Positions 51,233-60,981 are shown, numbered from the stretch's first letter. The stretch is 64,000 bases of DNA from Bifidobacterium breve (GCA_945883725.1 CAMCXZ010000001.1:1-64000); one strand, 5' to 3'. Notes: generated by a model from the letters alone, not told the origin. Made by a program: numbers and translations.

Positions 51233-51778
51233 CTAAATTAGAAATAGTTCAGTACATAACCATTTCTGATCGATACCTTCAAACCGCATAACTAATGAAC
51301 GTAAGCGCTCACCGTATCTAACGGTTAAAACTGATTCTGCGATCCCATCTAACGGCTGATTCACATGCAGTTTTCTAATTCGGCCTATCACTTTCACCGA
51401 GCCAGTATCTACAACCAACTTGGAAAAAATATTTCTATGGGTCCATCTTGCTAATTGTGCAGCAGGTCGCTTACCAGCCCAGATTTCAAGTGCGCTAACG
51501 CCATACTTCAAAGCCCAACTACTTATTTCGGGTAGTTCACTGGCAGAAGTTGGTATTGGTGCAAAATCTGGATCGTATTCATCTCCAAATGAAGTCGGAA
51601 CTAAATACAACTTAGCTTTCTGTGGTGCTTCGGCAGGCACAGGGGAGCGAAAGAGGTCCAGTACTGGGTGGCCCAGAATCTCATCTTGACTACTTGAGAT
51701 TGGCGAAAAAGTTATGGTCTGGAAAGTAGGTTCAACGGATAAATCGATAGTTGTCATGTCGAAAGAATTTCTGCTCAC
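51233..51778 (-). CDS. Rv3235-like family protein
   Basis: ALEIWAGKRPAAQLARWTHRNIF core; position downstream of secA; GTG start. Confidence 0.75.
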   Translation of the reverse strand: MSRNSFDMTTIDLSVEPTFQTITFSPISSSQDEILGHPVLDLFRSPVPAEAPQKAKLYLVPTSFGDEYDPDFAPIPTSASELPEISSWALKYGVSALEIWAGKRPAAQLARWTHRNIFSKLVVDTGSVKVIGRIRKLHVNQPLDGIAESVLTVRYGERLRSLVMRFEGIDQKWLCTELFLI

Positions 51779-51791
51779 ATGCGCAGGCAGA

Positions 51792-51833
51792 TCATTCGAA
51801 AGGATTACAGTTTCTCATCCGAAAGGATGACTG
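51792..51833. repeat. Tandem imperfect 19-nt repeats, each with a GAAA-loop inverted repeat
   Basis: TCATTCGAAAGGATTACAG (51792-51810) and TCATCCGAAAGGATGACTG (51815-51833), 16/19 identical, 23 nt apart. Confidence 0.7.
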
Positions 51834-51871
51834 TGGACGAGTAATCTAGAAAAGTCCATCGGCATCGTTAG

Positions 51872-52480
51872 ATGCCTTTCATGCCTACTAAAAAATCCAA
51901 AATTCAAACACGAGTACTAATATCGGTATCGCTACTAGTCGCATCAATTCTCTCTAGCGTCCTAATATCGATACTCTCAAATCAGAAGCAAAGTTTCTGG
52001 ATTGCAAATCGCGAACTCACCCCTGGTCAACAGATTGCAGCCAGCGATATTTCAAAAGTTCAAGTAAACATTTCAGCGATTTCCAATAACTACGTGCCTG
52101 CGGGCATTAATCCAATTGGCAGCATCGTCATTAATCGAATTCAACGAACTTCGCTTATTGCGACCCAATCAATTAGTTCGCAGAATGAGGCAATAAATAG
52201 TGCGGAAGTTTCACTAACGATTCGTGCAATTGACCTGCCGGCCACAGTATTAGCTGGAGATCGCATAAGTATCTATCTTCTAGAAGACGCTGAGTCAGGC
52301 GCATTTCCGTCTGAACCAGAGTTAATACTTAGTGATATTTACTTAGGCTCCATTGAACGCAAAAATTCCAACTTCGGATCAGAAGCTGCCATCAATATTG
52401 CCATCGGACGAGAAGAGATATCAGATGTTCTCAGAGCCACCACCTATGGCCGATTAGTAGTGGTGAAACTAAATGGTTGA
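51872..52480 (+). CDS. SAF domain, CpaB-like membrane protein
   Basis: N-terminal TM then FWIANRELTPGQQIAASDISKVQVN SAF pattern. Confidence 0.8.
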   Translation: MPFMPTKKSKIQTRVLISVSLLVASILSSVLISILSNQKQSFWIANRELTPGQQIAASDISKVQVNISAISNNYVPAGINPIGSIVINRIQRTSLIATQSISSQNEAINSAEVSLTIRAIDLPATVLAGDRISIYLLEDAESGAFPSEPELILSDIYLGSIERKNSNFGSEAAINIAIGREEISDVLRATTYGRLVVVKLNG

Positions 52481-53570
52481 ACGAAGCACTCACACAATCA
52501 TTACAGCGATTTCGGATAGCAATTTTGAGAGTTTTGTATCGAGCAACTTACATTCTCAAGGTTGGGACATCGTGGCCAGGGCTGTTGATATTGCGGCATT
52601 ACAAGTATTTCTTAGTCAGAATCCAGAAACTGCGAAGAATTCAATCTTAATTTATGCCCCAGATTTACCAGACTTTATCGATGACTCTGTTACAAATTTG
52701 GGATCTGAAGTTCGCTACATAATTGGCTACGGCACAGAATCTGAGATGACTAGTTTTGGTTCGCTCTCGCCAAGACCTACCGACCCAGCAGAGCTAGTCT
52801 CGCAAATTCGCTCCGTATTACGGCGAGAGTTTCGTGAACCGCTAATTTCGAGCCATAAAGCCAGCAATCTAGCTGGTGCAAAAGTCATCGCTATTGCCTC
52901 TGCCGGCTCTGCCACTGGTGCTACAACTTTGGCTCTTAATCTGGCGATGGAATCTAGTTTGCTAGAAAAGCGAACGCTGCTAATTGATGGCAATTCGATT
53001 GAGCCAACCATTTCGATAGCTCTGGAACTACGTAATTTGCGAGGCGATCAAAACCCTAGGTTGATCTCACAACTTCTTTGGGCCTATGAGTTAACTGAAA
53101 CAAAGAGCGCTGCCTTCGGTAAATTCATGACTACTGCGTACGCAAATTTCGATCTAATAGTAATTGATCTCGGTTCAGTATCTAACTTGGCTTCAAAACT
53201 AACTGATCGACGTTGGAATTCACAATGCCTAATTTGGAGTAGCGATAACTGCGATGAAATCTGGATTAATTCAAGACCAGATGAGGTTGGCCGCTTTAGA
53301 TTGACCCGGCTAATTCAAGAATTAACCAAGAATAAACTCAAAGCAAAATTGCAGTTCGTAGCTAATTTAGAAGCTCCTCGCCGTCGTAGTGATCAAGGCG
53401 CCCATGAGTTGGCTGCGCAAATAGATCAGTTAAATCCCATAAGTAGATTAACCCTGCCTAGAGATAATCGGGCAGTGGCAGCTGCAGCAACTAGTAGTTC
53501 CTCGCTTAGTGAAGCAAGCCCAAAGTCGATGTTACGCAAGGCGATCCTAAAGATTGCAAGCGAGGTCTAG
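52473..53570 (+). CDS. CpaE/TadZ-like MinD-superfamily protein
   Basis: VIAIASAGSATGATTLALNLAMES ... RTLLIDGNSIEPTI; receiver-like N-terminus. Confidence 0.8.
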   Translation: MVERSTHTIITAISDSNFESFVSSNLHSQGWDIVARAVDIAALQVFLSQNPETAKNSILIYAPDLPDFIDDSVTNLGSEVRYIIGYGTESEMTSFGSLSPRPTDPAELVSQIRSVLRREFREPLISSHKASNLAGAKVIAIASAGSATGATTLALNLAMESSLLEKRTLLIDGNSIEPTISIALELRNLRGDQNPRLISQLLWAYELTETKSAAFGKFMTTAYANFDLIVIDLGSVSNLASKLTDRRWNSQCLIWSSDNCDEIWINSRPDEVGRFRLTRLIQELTKNKLKAKLQFVANLEAPRRRSDQGAHELAAQIDQLNPISRLTLPRDNRAVAAAATSSSSLSEASPKSMLRKAILKIASEV

Positions 53571-53595
53571 TTTTAGTCTGCGGCAACTCTTCCAA

Positions 53596-53607
53596 TAGAG
53601 TTAGCCC
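53596..53607 (+). promoter_or_regulatory. Leaderless-type -10, DUF6912 gene: TAGAGT-TAGCCC-ATG
   Basis: Hexamer 53596-53601. Confidence 0.6.
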
Positions 53608-54006
53608 ATGCGCGGATACTTGGCTTTAACTCCAGATGAGTTAGCTCAACTATTAGATGATGGTGAAATATCTATAGATACCGCCTTTGTGCCAACTGGC
53701 CATTTTAAAAGTATAAATCCAGAACTGGGCGAAGAAGAGTCTGAATATATCCTCTCTTTATTAGCAGCTGAAGATTCAATTTCATATCAAGGCGATTCTG
53801 CGAAATTCTCTTTTGTGCTTGCCGTAGACCTAGAGGCATCACAGATCGGTCTAGAATCAGAGGTCGAAGTAAATCTAACGTCAGCCATTAAATTTAGTCA
53901 GGCCGATTGCTTATTTGTCGGAGATGCAAAAGCCGATGATGGCGAGCTCACTTGGTATGCGGCGCAAGAGATTGCGATTCAACTCCCTAATTGGCGGGTT
54001 TCGTAA
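53608..54006 (+). CDS. DUF6912-like protein
   Basis: MRGYLALTPDELAQLLDDGEI...EEESEYILSLLAAEDS; upstream of pdtaS. Confidence 0.65.
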   Translation: MRGYLALTPDELAQLLDDGEISIDTAFVPTGHFKSINPELGEEESEYILSLLAAEDSISYQGDSAKFSFVLAVDLEASQIGLESEVEVNLTSAIKFSQADCLFVGDAKADDGELTWYAAQEIAIQLPNWRVS

Positions 54007-55476
54007 ATGAGCCGGATTGAAAATCTACTTAATCGGCGCAGCACGCTAACCGCTTCGCAAATTTATCGATTACAAGAACTTATAGCTGACTGGCAATTGC
54101 TGACAGATCTTTCTTTTGCAGACCTAGTGCTCTGGGTGCCACTTCGTATGGACGCAACTTCTTGGCCAACTGGATATGTGGCGATCGCACATATTCGTCC
54201 AACGACTTCGGCAACCGTTTTCGCTAATGATTTAATTGGCTCTGAAGTAAACTGGGGAGAACGACCACGTTTAGATGAGGCACTTTCCAGCGCCGATATT
54301 GTGCGAGATTCAGAACCAGAATTATTTGGTGATTTGCTCATTAAAGAAGAGACAATCCCGGTAATTTATGAAGGCCAAGTGATCGCGGTTATTTCACGCC
54401 ACCGAAATGCTGAGCTAATGCGCTCACCAAGTCGACTAGAACTAAATTATCGCGAGATCGCAAACAATCTATATCGAATGGTTGTCGAAGGCACCTATCC
54501 ATATCAAGACGCATCCTCAATATTTGATCCATCTGCCCGCGTGGGTGATGGCCTGATCCGGCTTGATTTAAATGGCGTAATCACTTATGCCAGCCCTAAT
54601 GCGAGATCTGCCTTTAACCGAATGGGTTGGGGCAATGACTTAGAAGGCTATAATTTAGGCGAAGTTGCCTCGCAGGTATCTACGCAGCGAAATGAATCAC
54701 ATCACGAAGGAATTAGTAGCTCGCTAAGTGGAAAATCTCTGCGCCGTGCTGAAATTGAGAACGAAGGCGCAACAATTGATTTAATGGTGATGCCGCTATT
54801 GCAGGGCGATGATCGTATCGGGGCCATTGTTTTATTGCACAACGTTACTGAGTTGCGACGCCGTGAACGTGAGCTAGTAACTAAAGATGCCACGATTCGC
54901 GAAGTACACCACCGAGTAAAGAATAATTTACAAACCGTTTCAGCACTATTGCGGTTACAAGCACGGCGAATTGCTGAGCCTCAAGCAAGTGCCGCCCTTG
55001 AAGAAGCAGTTCGCCGAATAGCATCGATCGCACTAGTTCACGAGACGCTTTCAAATAGTGCCGATGCCAAAGTAGCTTTCGATCAAGTCTTAGATAATTT
55101 AGTTATCCACGCAGCAGATTTGAGCCCTCGAATGAGTGAAATCAATATTAGGCGTACTGGTTCACTTGCTGAAATTGATCCTCGTATCGCTACACCGCTT
55201 GCTCTAATCGTCACTGAGCTGATTCATAACGCACTTGAACATGGGTTAGCTGAACAGGGTAGCAACCTAGTTATTCATTGCGAACGTTTTGAAAGTAAGG
55301 CCAAAGTTACCGTTAGCGATGATGGCGCTGGGCTACCAAGTGATTTTGATTTAGTTAACTCATCTAACCTAGGTTTACAAATAGTTAGAACTTTGACCGA
55401 GAATGAATTGCGCGGTCAGATTAAATTAACTTCGGGGGAGTCTGGCACCCAAGCGACCTTGGAGTTCCCGCTTTAG
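54007..55476 (+). CDS. pdtaS: Sensor histidine kinase, PdtaS-like (HisKA_2)
   Basis: IREVHHRVKNNLQTVSALLRLQARRI, HATPase ELIHNALEHG; adjacent to convergent whiB1. Confidence 0.9.
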   Translation: MSRIENLLNRRSTLTASQIYRLQELIADWQLLTDLSFADLVLWVPLRMDATSWPTGYVAIAHIRPTTSATVFANDLIGSEVNWGERPRLDEALSSADIVRDSEPELFGDLLIKEETIPVIYEGQVIAVISRHRNAELMRSPSRLELNYREIANNLYRMVVEGTYPYQDASSIFDPSARVGDGLIRLDLNGVITYASPNARSAFNRMGWGNDLEGYNLGEVASQVSTQRNESHHEGISSSLSGKSLRRAEIENEGATIDLMVMPLLQGDDRIGAIVLLHNVTELRRRERELVTKDATIREVHHRVKNNLQTVSALLRLQARRIAEPQASAALEEAVRRIASIALVHETLSNSADAKVAFDQVLDNLVIHAADLSPRMSEINIRRTGSLAEIDPRIATPLALIVTELIHNALEHGLAEQGSNLVIHCERFESKAKVTVSDDGAGLPSDFDLVNSSNLGLQIVRTLTENELRGQIKLTSGESGTQATLEFPL

Positions 55477-55742
55477 AACTGGTTTTGCTGTTCTTGTAGA
55501 CGGGCACGATTACGTGCCGCACGACGCTTAAGGGCGCGACGTTCATCTTCTGATAAACCGCCCCAAACTCCGGCATCTTGTCCGCTTTCAAGGGCCCAAG
55601 CTAGGCAGGCATCTTTAACAATGCAGCGGTTACATACCTTTTTTGCTTCTTCAATCTGAGTAATGGCAGGGCCAGTGTTTCCGACTGGGAAGAACAGCTC
55701 TGGATCTTCATCGCGGCAAGCGGATTGATGACGCCAATCCAT
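55473..55742 (-). CDS. whiB1: WhiB-family regulator (WhiB1 type)
   Basis: DWRHQSACRDEDPELFFPVG...CNRCIVKDACLAWALESGQDAGVWGGLSEDERR. Confidence 0.94.
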   Translation of the reverse strand: MDWRHQSACRDEDPELFFPVGNTGPAITQIEEAKKVCNRCIVKDACLAWALESGQDAGVWGGLSEDERRALKRRAARNRARLQEQQNQF

Positions 55743-55943
55743 AAGAACACCACCTATCCCTGAAATCTCGCGTACAGAAGCCAGTTCCGTACCAATTAAG
55801 TAATTTGATCTAGCTACGATCTTGATGTCGTAAGGTGCTTATTCTCCCGTGCCCGCACCCGTATTACAAGGACATAACGCAGGGGATTTCCTGATTACTG
55901 GTGATTTATCTCGCTCAGATTTAATTCTTCATCAATTAGACAG

Positions 55944-56015
55944 TGCCCCCGACAGGATTCGAACCTGTGCACCCGCCTCCGGAGGGCGGTGCTCTATCCC
56001 CTGAGCTACGGGGGC
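55944..56015 (-). tRNA. tRNA-Arg (anticodon CCG), no encoded CCA
   Basis: Reverse complement GCCCCCGTAGCTCAGGGGATAGAGCACCGCCCTCCGGAGGCGGGTGCACAGGTTCGAATCCTGTCGGGGGCA folds as cloverleaf; anticodon loop CTCCGGA. Confidence 0.95.
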
Positions 56016-56121
56016 GCAATGGCAAGGTTATCAGTAGCGCAGGCGATAATTTTTGTTGGGAAATACTCATTTCAAATGAACTCGTATGACAATTTCGAGA
56101 GCTTACTGCCAGAATATTGCT

Positions 56122-56646
56122 ATGAATCAGAGCGCATACTTCGCAACTGGCTGTTTTTGGGGCGCAGAACGTCGTTTCTGGCAGTTAACCGGAGTTATCG
56201 AAACCAGCGTTGGCTACATGGGTGGCACTCGTCCAAATCCAAGTTACGAACAAGTCTGTACTGGAGTAACTGGCCATGCCGAAATGGTGCATGTTCGCTT
56301 TGATGATGAGCAGATTTCGTATCAAAGATTACTTGAAGAGTTCTGGACTATGCATGATCCGACTTCGCTTAATCAACAAGGTGGCGATATCGGTACTCAA
56401 TATCGCAGTTCTATCTATGCCACTACTCAAGAACAATTAACTCAGGCCATCAAGTCTCGCGATCTCTACCAAGCGGAGTTAACTAGAGCTGGTCTCGACC
56501 CGATTGTCTCTGAAATTCAAATTGCCGATGGCGTTATATATTTTATCGCCGAGGAATATCACCAGAAGTATCTACAGAAGAATCCAAATGGTTATGACTG
56601 CCATTCTAGTACTGGCATTGCATTTCCAGTTGGGGTAGTTCTCTAA
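56122..56646 (+). CDS. msrA: Peptide-methionine (S)-S-oxide reductase
   Basis: ATGCFWGAERRFWQL, GGTRPNPSYEQVCTGVTGHAE. Confidence 0.95.
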   Translation: MNQSAYFATGCFWGAERRFWQLTGVIETSVGYMGGTRPNPSYEQVCTGVTGHAEMVHVRFDDEQISYQRLLEEFWTMHDPTSLNQQGGDIGTQYRSSIYATTQEQLTQAIKSRDLYQAELTRAGLDPIVSEIQIADGVIYFIAEEYHQKYLQKNPNGYDCHSSTGIAFPVGVVL

Positions 56647-57059
56647 TGAGTGAAAATAATTATCCAGTAAAAATCAATGAAGCAGAGTTAAAGGCACAGC
56701 TCGATCCACTTTCATACGAAGTTCTGCGTAATGCCGCAACTGAGCGACCATTTACTGGTGAATACACCGACACTGACAAAGTTGGCATATATAAATGTAA
56801 AGCATGTGCCGCCGAATTATTTCGCAGCGAAACTAAATTTCATTCTGGCTGCGGTTGGCCATCTTTTTACGCACCTTCTGCCGATGACGCGGTTGAACTT
56901 ATTGAAGATCGCTCATTAGCACCTAGAGTTCGCACTGAAGTGCGCTGTGCTGCCTGCGGCTCACACCTGGGTCATGTTTTTGAAGGAGAAGGCTACGACG
57001 TACCAACAGATCAGCGCTGGTGCATTAACTCGGTATCCCTAATTCTGGAAGATATTTAA
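56646..57059 (+). CDS. msrB: Peptide-methionine (R)-S-oxide reductase
   Basis: YKCKACAAELFRSETKFHSGCGWPSFY, RWCINSVSL. Confidence 0.95.
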   Translation: MSENNYPVKINEAELKAQLDPLSYEVLRNAATERPFTGEYTDTDKVGIYKCKACAAELFRSETKFHSGCGWPSFYAPSADDAVELIEDRSLAPRVRTEVRCAACGSHLGHVFEGEGYDVPTDQRWCINSVSLILEDI

Positions 57060-57060
57060 C

Positions 57061-57711
57061 TTACTTCTGCTTTTCCTGCCTTTTGTTATCTAAGTGACGC
57101 CAGCAATACCAAGCAACAACGCTGCGATACGGGCGAAATTTCTCACCTTTTGCATCTAGCGCTTTAGGTTCAATCTGATCAGCCAGCTTATGAATACTTT
57201 CCCAGCCCCGGCGAACTCCTAAGTCACCAGTTGGCCAGATATCTAGGCGGTGTAACTGAAACATCATGAACATATCAACTGTCCATGGACCGATTCCCCA
57301 GAGTGAAGTTAACCCAGTAAACACTTCCTCATCACTTAGTTCATGCAGATTTTCAATCGGAACACTACCTGTTAACGATGCTTGAGCTAACCCCTGAATA
57401 GTCTTGGCTTTAGCACCAGATACACCAATTTCGCGCAGAGCTACATCACTTAACTTAGCAATGCGCACCGGAGTTATCTGACCTTTGGCTAATTCACTTA
57501 ATCTGCCATGAATTGTGTCTGCGGCTTTTACAGCTAACTGCTGCGAAATCACTGACGATACAAGCGATTGAAAATTTGTCTCTTGAGAAACCGAACTGCC
57601 AATTGAGCAGAGTGGGCTTTCGCTGATGACTTTGGCAAAGCGTTTATCGATGGCGGAGATTTCGGCGGTAATCCGCTGCATTTTCGCACGCGCGATAGGA
57701 GCTTTCGACAT
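57061..57711 (-). CDS. HhH-GPD DNA-3-methyladenine glycosylase (AlkA-like)
   Basis: SVISQQLAVKAADTI, LWGIGPWTVDMFMMFQLHRLDIWPTGDLGVRRG. Confidence 0.9.
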   Translation of the reverse strand: MSKAPIARAKMQRITAEISAIDKRFAKVISESPLCSIGSSVSQETNFQSLVSSVISQQLAVKAADTIHGRLSELAKGQITPVRIAKLSDVALREIGVSGAKAKTIQGLAQASLTGSVPIENLHELSDEEVFTGLTSLWGIGPWTVDMFMMFQLHRLDIWPTGDLGVRRGWESIHKLADQIEPKALDAKGEKFRPYRSVVAWYCWRHLDNKRQEKQK

Positions 57712-57727
57712 CTACCTAATTCATTTA

Positions 57728-58327
57728 CTAGAGCGAGAAGGAAGGATATTCGTCAGTCACCAAGATAAATGCATATCCGTATACTCGATTGTAGAAAGCT
57801 AAAATTCCGACCATTGCATCAGCACACCACACCGGATACTTGCCGCTGAACAAGATTGAGAACCAAGCAAAGAGAGTTAAGAAAAGTCCGTATATCAAAT
57901 AGATGATTCCCATTACATAAAGCGGTAAGGCTAAAATCCATTTGAATAGCGGCTTTACTCGGCTAAGCTCTGAACCGTTGCCGACCTCAGGCAAAGTAAT
58001 TTTAACAATGTCGTTCTCTTCAATTGATGGATAATCATCGGTAAGTAAAAGAACATATGCGTTAACGCGAGTTTCAAGTGAAATCAAGGCGTGATTAAAT
58101 GACAACGCATAACTTGGATAAATACCGCGAAACACCAGGGCCAAGAAGGTGGGCAGAATAATCAGACCGCCCAAGCTATAACTCCAGTTGTCACTGACTA
58201 TCGATTCGATTGCAAAGGCGCTGTAATAGATGGCAACTGGAGCCACGATTATTAATCGAAAGAGAGCCGTTAGACGGTTGCGATCTTCTAGTTCAACTTG
58301 GATTAAGGTCTGAATTTGATTGCTCAT
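57728..58327 (-). CDS. DUF4389 membrane protein
   Basis: DRNRLTALFRLIIVAPVAIYYSA and VYVLLLTDDYPSI/FILVTDEYPSF repeat-like ends. Confidence 0.85.
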   Translation of the reverse strand: MSNQIQTLIQVELEDRNRLTALFRLIIVAPVAIYYSAFAIESIVSDNWSYSLGGLIILPTFLALVFRGIYPSYALSFNHALISLETRVNAYVLLLTDDYPSIEENDIVKITLPEVGNGSELSRVKPLFKWILALPLYVMGIIYLIYGLFLTLFAWFSILFSGKYPVWCADAMVGILAFYNRVYGYAFILVTDEYPSFSL

Positions 58328-58339
58328 AACTCTAAAGTA
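58328..58339 (-). promoter_or_regulatory. Leaderless-type -10, DUF4389: TACTTT-N6-ATG
   Basis: Hexamer 58334-58339 on minus strand. Confidence 0.6.
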
Positions 58340-58439
58340 GCCCTATTCCCAAGAAATCTATTGCTTTTTTGGGACTTACGGCCTAGTTTTTACAGTTGTT
58401 GCAGGAATTTATAGTTTATTGCAGAAAGATCGAGGGAAT

Positions 58440-59444
58440 ATGGCTGGCATTAAGGAAGTTGCAGCAGAAGCAGGAGTTTCAACTGCAACAGTCTCGCGCG
58501 CACTTCGTGGCCTAGAACATGTAAATCCACAAACTCGAGCAAAAATTGAAGCCGCAGCTGCCAAATTGAATTATTCATTTGCTGGTGAAAGCGATCGGAT
58601 TCGACCTGGTCGCACCAACAGTGTCGGCGTAGTCGCGCCATATATTTCTCGTTGGTATTTCGCCCAAGTAATTAACGGTGCTGAACAAGCGCTACGTGAA
58701 GCTGGCCTAGATCTTTTGCTTTATAACTTTAGCCAGATGAAAGGCCGCGAGCGCTTATTCCAGCATCAATTGCTCAAAGGTCGCGTTGATGCGTTAATCG
58801 TTATTAGCTTGCCGCCAACTGAAGAAGAGTTTGCCTCAATGCTTAGTTTGGGAATTCCGATCGCACTCGTTGGAATGGCACATAAAGATTGTGCCAGTAT
58901 CAAAATTGACGATGTTGCTGGAGCTCGCACAGCGACCCAACACTTAGTAAATCAAGGTCATAAGCAAATCGGCTTAATGTCTGGTCGCCCCGATGATCCA
59001 TTTAATTTCTCGGTGCCACAAGATCGACGTCGCGGCTTCATGCAAGTGCTAGCCGAAAGTGGTTTGGAATGGATTCCTTCGCGCGAAGTTCACGGTGACT
59101 TCACTATGAATACCGCTTCACGCGCCATGGATGATTTACTAGCCAGGCCAAATCGACCAACAGCAATTTTCTGCGAATCCGATGAAATGGCATTCGGTGC
59201 GATGCAAGCAGCCAGACGTCACGGCTTGAGTGTTCCGGATGACATATCGATTATTGGTTTTGATGGTCATGAGATGGCGGAATATTCTGATCTAACTACT
59301 ATGGAACAACCAGTGCAGTTAATGGGCGAGATGGCTGCTTGGTCAATCATGGAGCGCCTACGTAAGCCAAATGCTGAAGTGCCATCATTGGTTCTACCAA
59401 CTACCCTGGTAGTACGTAATTCCACGAAACGACTTGAGGCATAA
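58440..59444 (+). CDS. LacI family transcriptional regulator
   Basis: MAGIKEVAAEAGVSTATVSRALRGLEHVNPQTRAKIEAAAAKLNY HTH; periplasmic-binding-like effector domain. Confidence 0.95.
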   Translation: MAGIKEVAAEAGVSTATVSRALRGLEHVNPQTRAKIEAAAAKLNYSFAGESDRIRPGRTNSVGVVAPYISRWYFAQVINGAEQALREAGLDLLLYNFSQMKGRERLFQHQLLKGRVDALIVISLPPTEEEFASMLSLGIPIALVGMAHKDCASIKIDDVAGARTATQHLVNQGHKQIGLMSGRPDDPFNFSVPQDRRRGFMQVLAESGLEWIPSREVHGDFTMNTASRAMDDLLARPNRPTAIFCESDEMAFGAMQAARRHGLSVPDDISIIGFDGHEMAEYSDLTTMEQPVQLMGEMAAWSIMERLRKPNAEVPSLVLPTTLVVRNSTKRLEA

Positions 59445-59446
59445 GC

Positions 59447-60973
59447 ATGACCACGGTTACTAAAGATGTTGTGATCATTGGCGGTGGCCACAACGGTTTA
59501 GTAGCTGCTACTTACTTAGCCAAAGCTGGTAAATCAGTTCTTATTCTTGAGGCAAATGATGAAATCGGTGGCGCAACAGCCAGCGTCAGAGCTTTTCCAG
59601 AATTTGATGCGCACTTGTCGCGTTATTCCTACTTAGTGGCGTTATTGCCTGATCAAATCGTTAGCGACTTAGGACTCAACTTTGTAACCGTGCCTCGCAC
59701 GGTTTCGTCATATACCCCTGATTTAAATGGAGCTGGGCTCTATATCTCGCGCCAATGGGATCAAGCCACTGCAGATTCATTTTCATCGATTCCAGATGGC
59801 GCAGCAGATGCACAAGCTTGGCAACAGTTCTATGGTGAAGTTGCAATGTTCGCTGAACGTATAGCGCCCTACATGCTGCAACCATTGAAAAGCCGTAGTG
59901 AACTCAAGGCGGCAATTGGTTTGCCGGAAATTTGGGAGTATTTGATTGAAGCGCCAATTGGTGAAATTATAAATGATCGTTTCAAAAGTGATTTAGTTAA
60001 AGGTGTTGTCTTAACCGATGCTCTTATTGGTACGCATGTATCAGCCGATGATTTATTAGCTAATATTTGTTTTCTCTATCATCTGATCGGAAATGGCACT
60101 GGAGAATGGAAAGTGCCTAAAGGTGGCATGGGCGCACTAGTTTCCGAACTTGAACGTGTGGCTCGCGCAGCTGGTGTTGAGATCCGTACTAACAGCAGTG
60201 TCACTTCAATTTCCAGCAAATCAGATTCAGTTACTGCCACAATTGAAAATGGCGATCAATTTGTGGCAAGTCATTTGCTCTCTAACGCGGCTCCACAAGT
60301 ACTGGCTAAGTTACGTAATAAAGCGAAACCAGCTAGTCTGTCTGGAGCGCAATTTAAGATTAATATGTTGCTAAAGAAAATGCCTCGCCTAAAAAGTGGA
60401 ATTTCACCTGAATTAGCATTTGCCGGAACTTTCCATATCAGCGAGAAATTTTCTCAGCTCGAAACTTCATACCAAGAGAGCAAGGCGGGTAAGTTGCCTA
60501 CTTGTTTCCCATCTGAAATGTATTGCCACACTTTGTCTGACCCATCAATTTTAAGCCCAGAGCTACAAGCCGCCGGTTATCAAACTCTGACTCTCTTTGG
60601 ATTACATACGCCAGCAGAACTTTTTGATGGCGATAATGAGGCTACCAAGGCCACAGCGCTAGCTGGTTTCATCGCTGAGTTAGATAAGTATTTAGTGGAC
60701 CCAGTCTCGCAAATTATTGCTCGCAATAGTGATGGCTCTCCTTGTATTGAAGCCAAGAGCCCACTGGATTTAGAAGAGGCGATCTCGTTGCCGCGAGGAA
60801 ATATCTTCCATAGTGATCTCACCTTCCCATTTCGTGAAGATGGCGATAGCCGACGCTGGGGCGTGGAAACTGATGATCCACGAATCTTTATTTGCGGCGC
60901 AGGTGCGCAACGAGGTGGGGGAGTCAGCGGAATCCCGGGTCATAATGCGGCAATGGCCGTTCTTGGAAAGTAA
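59447..60973 (+). CDS. FAD-dependent oxidoreductase, phytoene desaturase/PYROXD2-like
   Basis: DVVIIGGGHNGLVAATYLAKAGKSVLILEA; C-terminal FICGAGAQRGGGVSGIPGHNAA. Confidence 0.88.
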   Translation: MTTVTKDVVIIGGGHNGLVAATYLAKAGKSVLILEANDEIGGATASVRAFPEFDAHLSRYSYLVALLPDQIVSDLGLNFVTVPRTVSSYTPDLNGAGLYISRQWDQATADSFSSIPDGAADAQAWQQFYGEVAMFAERIAPYMLQPLKSRSELKAAIGLPEIWEYLIEAPIGEIINDRFKSDLVKGVVLTDALIGTHVSADDLLANICFLYHLIGNGTGEWKVPKGGMGALVSELERVARAAGVEIRTNSSVTSISSKSDSVTATIENGDQFVASHLLSNAAPQVLAKLRNKAKPASLSGAQFKINMLLKKMPRLKSGISPELAFAGTFHISEKFSQLETSYQESKAGKLPTCFPSEMYCHTLSDPSILSPELQAAGYQTLTLFGLHTPAELFDGDNEATKATALAGFIAELDKYLVDPVSQIIARNSDGSPCIEAKSPLDLEEAISLPRGNIFHSDLTFPFREDGDSRRWGVETDDPRIFICGAGAQRGGGVSGIPGHNAAMAVLGK

Positions 60974-60981
60974 AAAAGTAA

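Noticed and set aside
51827-51844. Mini-ORF ATGACTGTGGACGAGTAA after AAAGG in the repeat region
   Set aside because: AAAGG directly abuts the ATG, too close for a working Shine-Dalgarno; five codons are not distinguishable from chance
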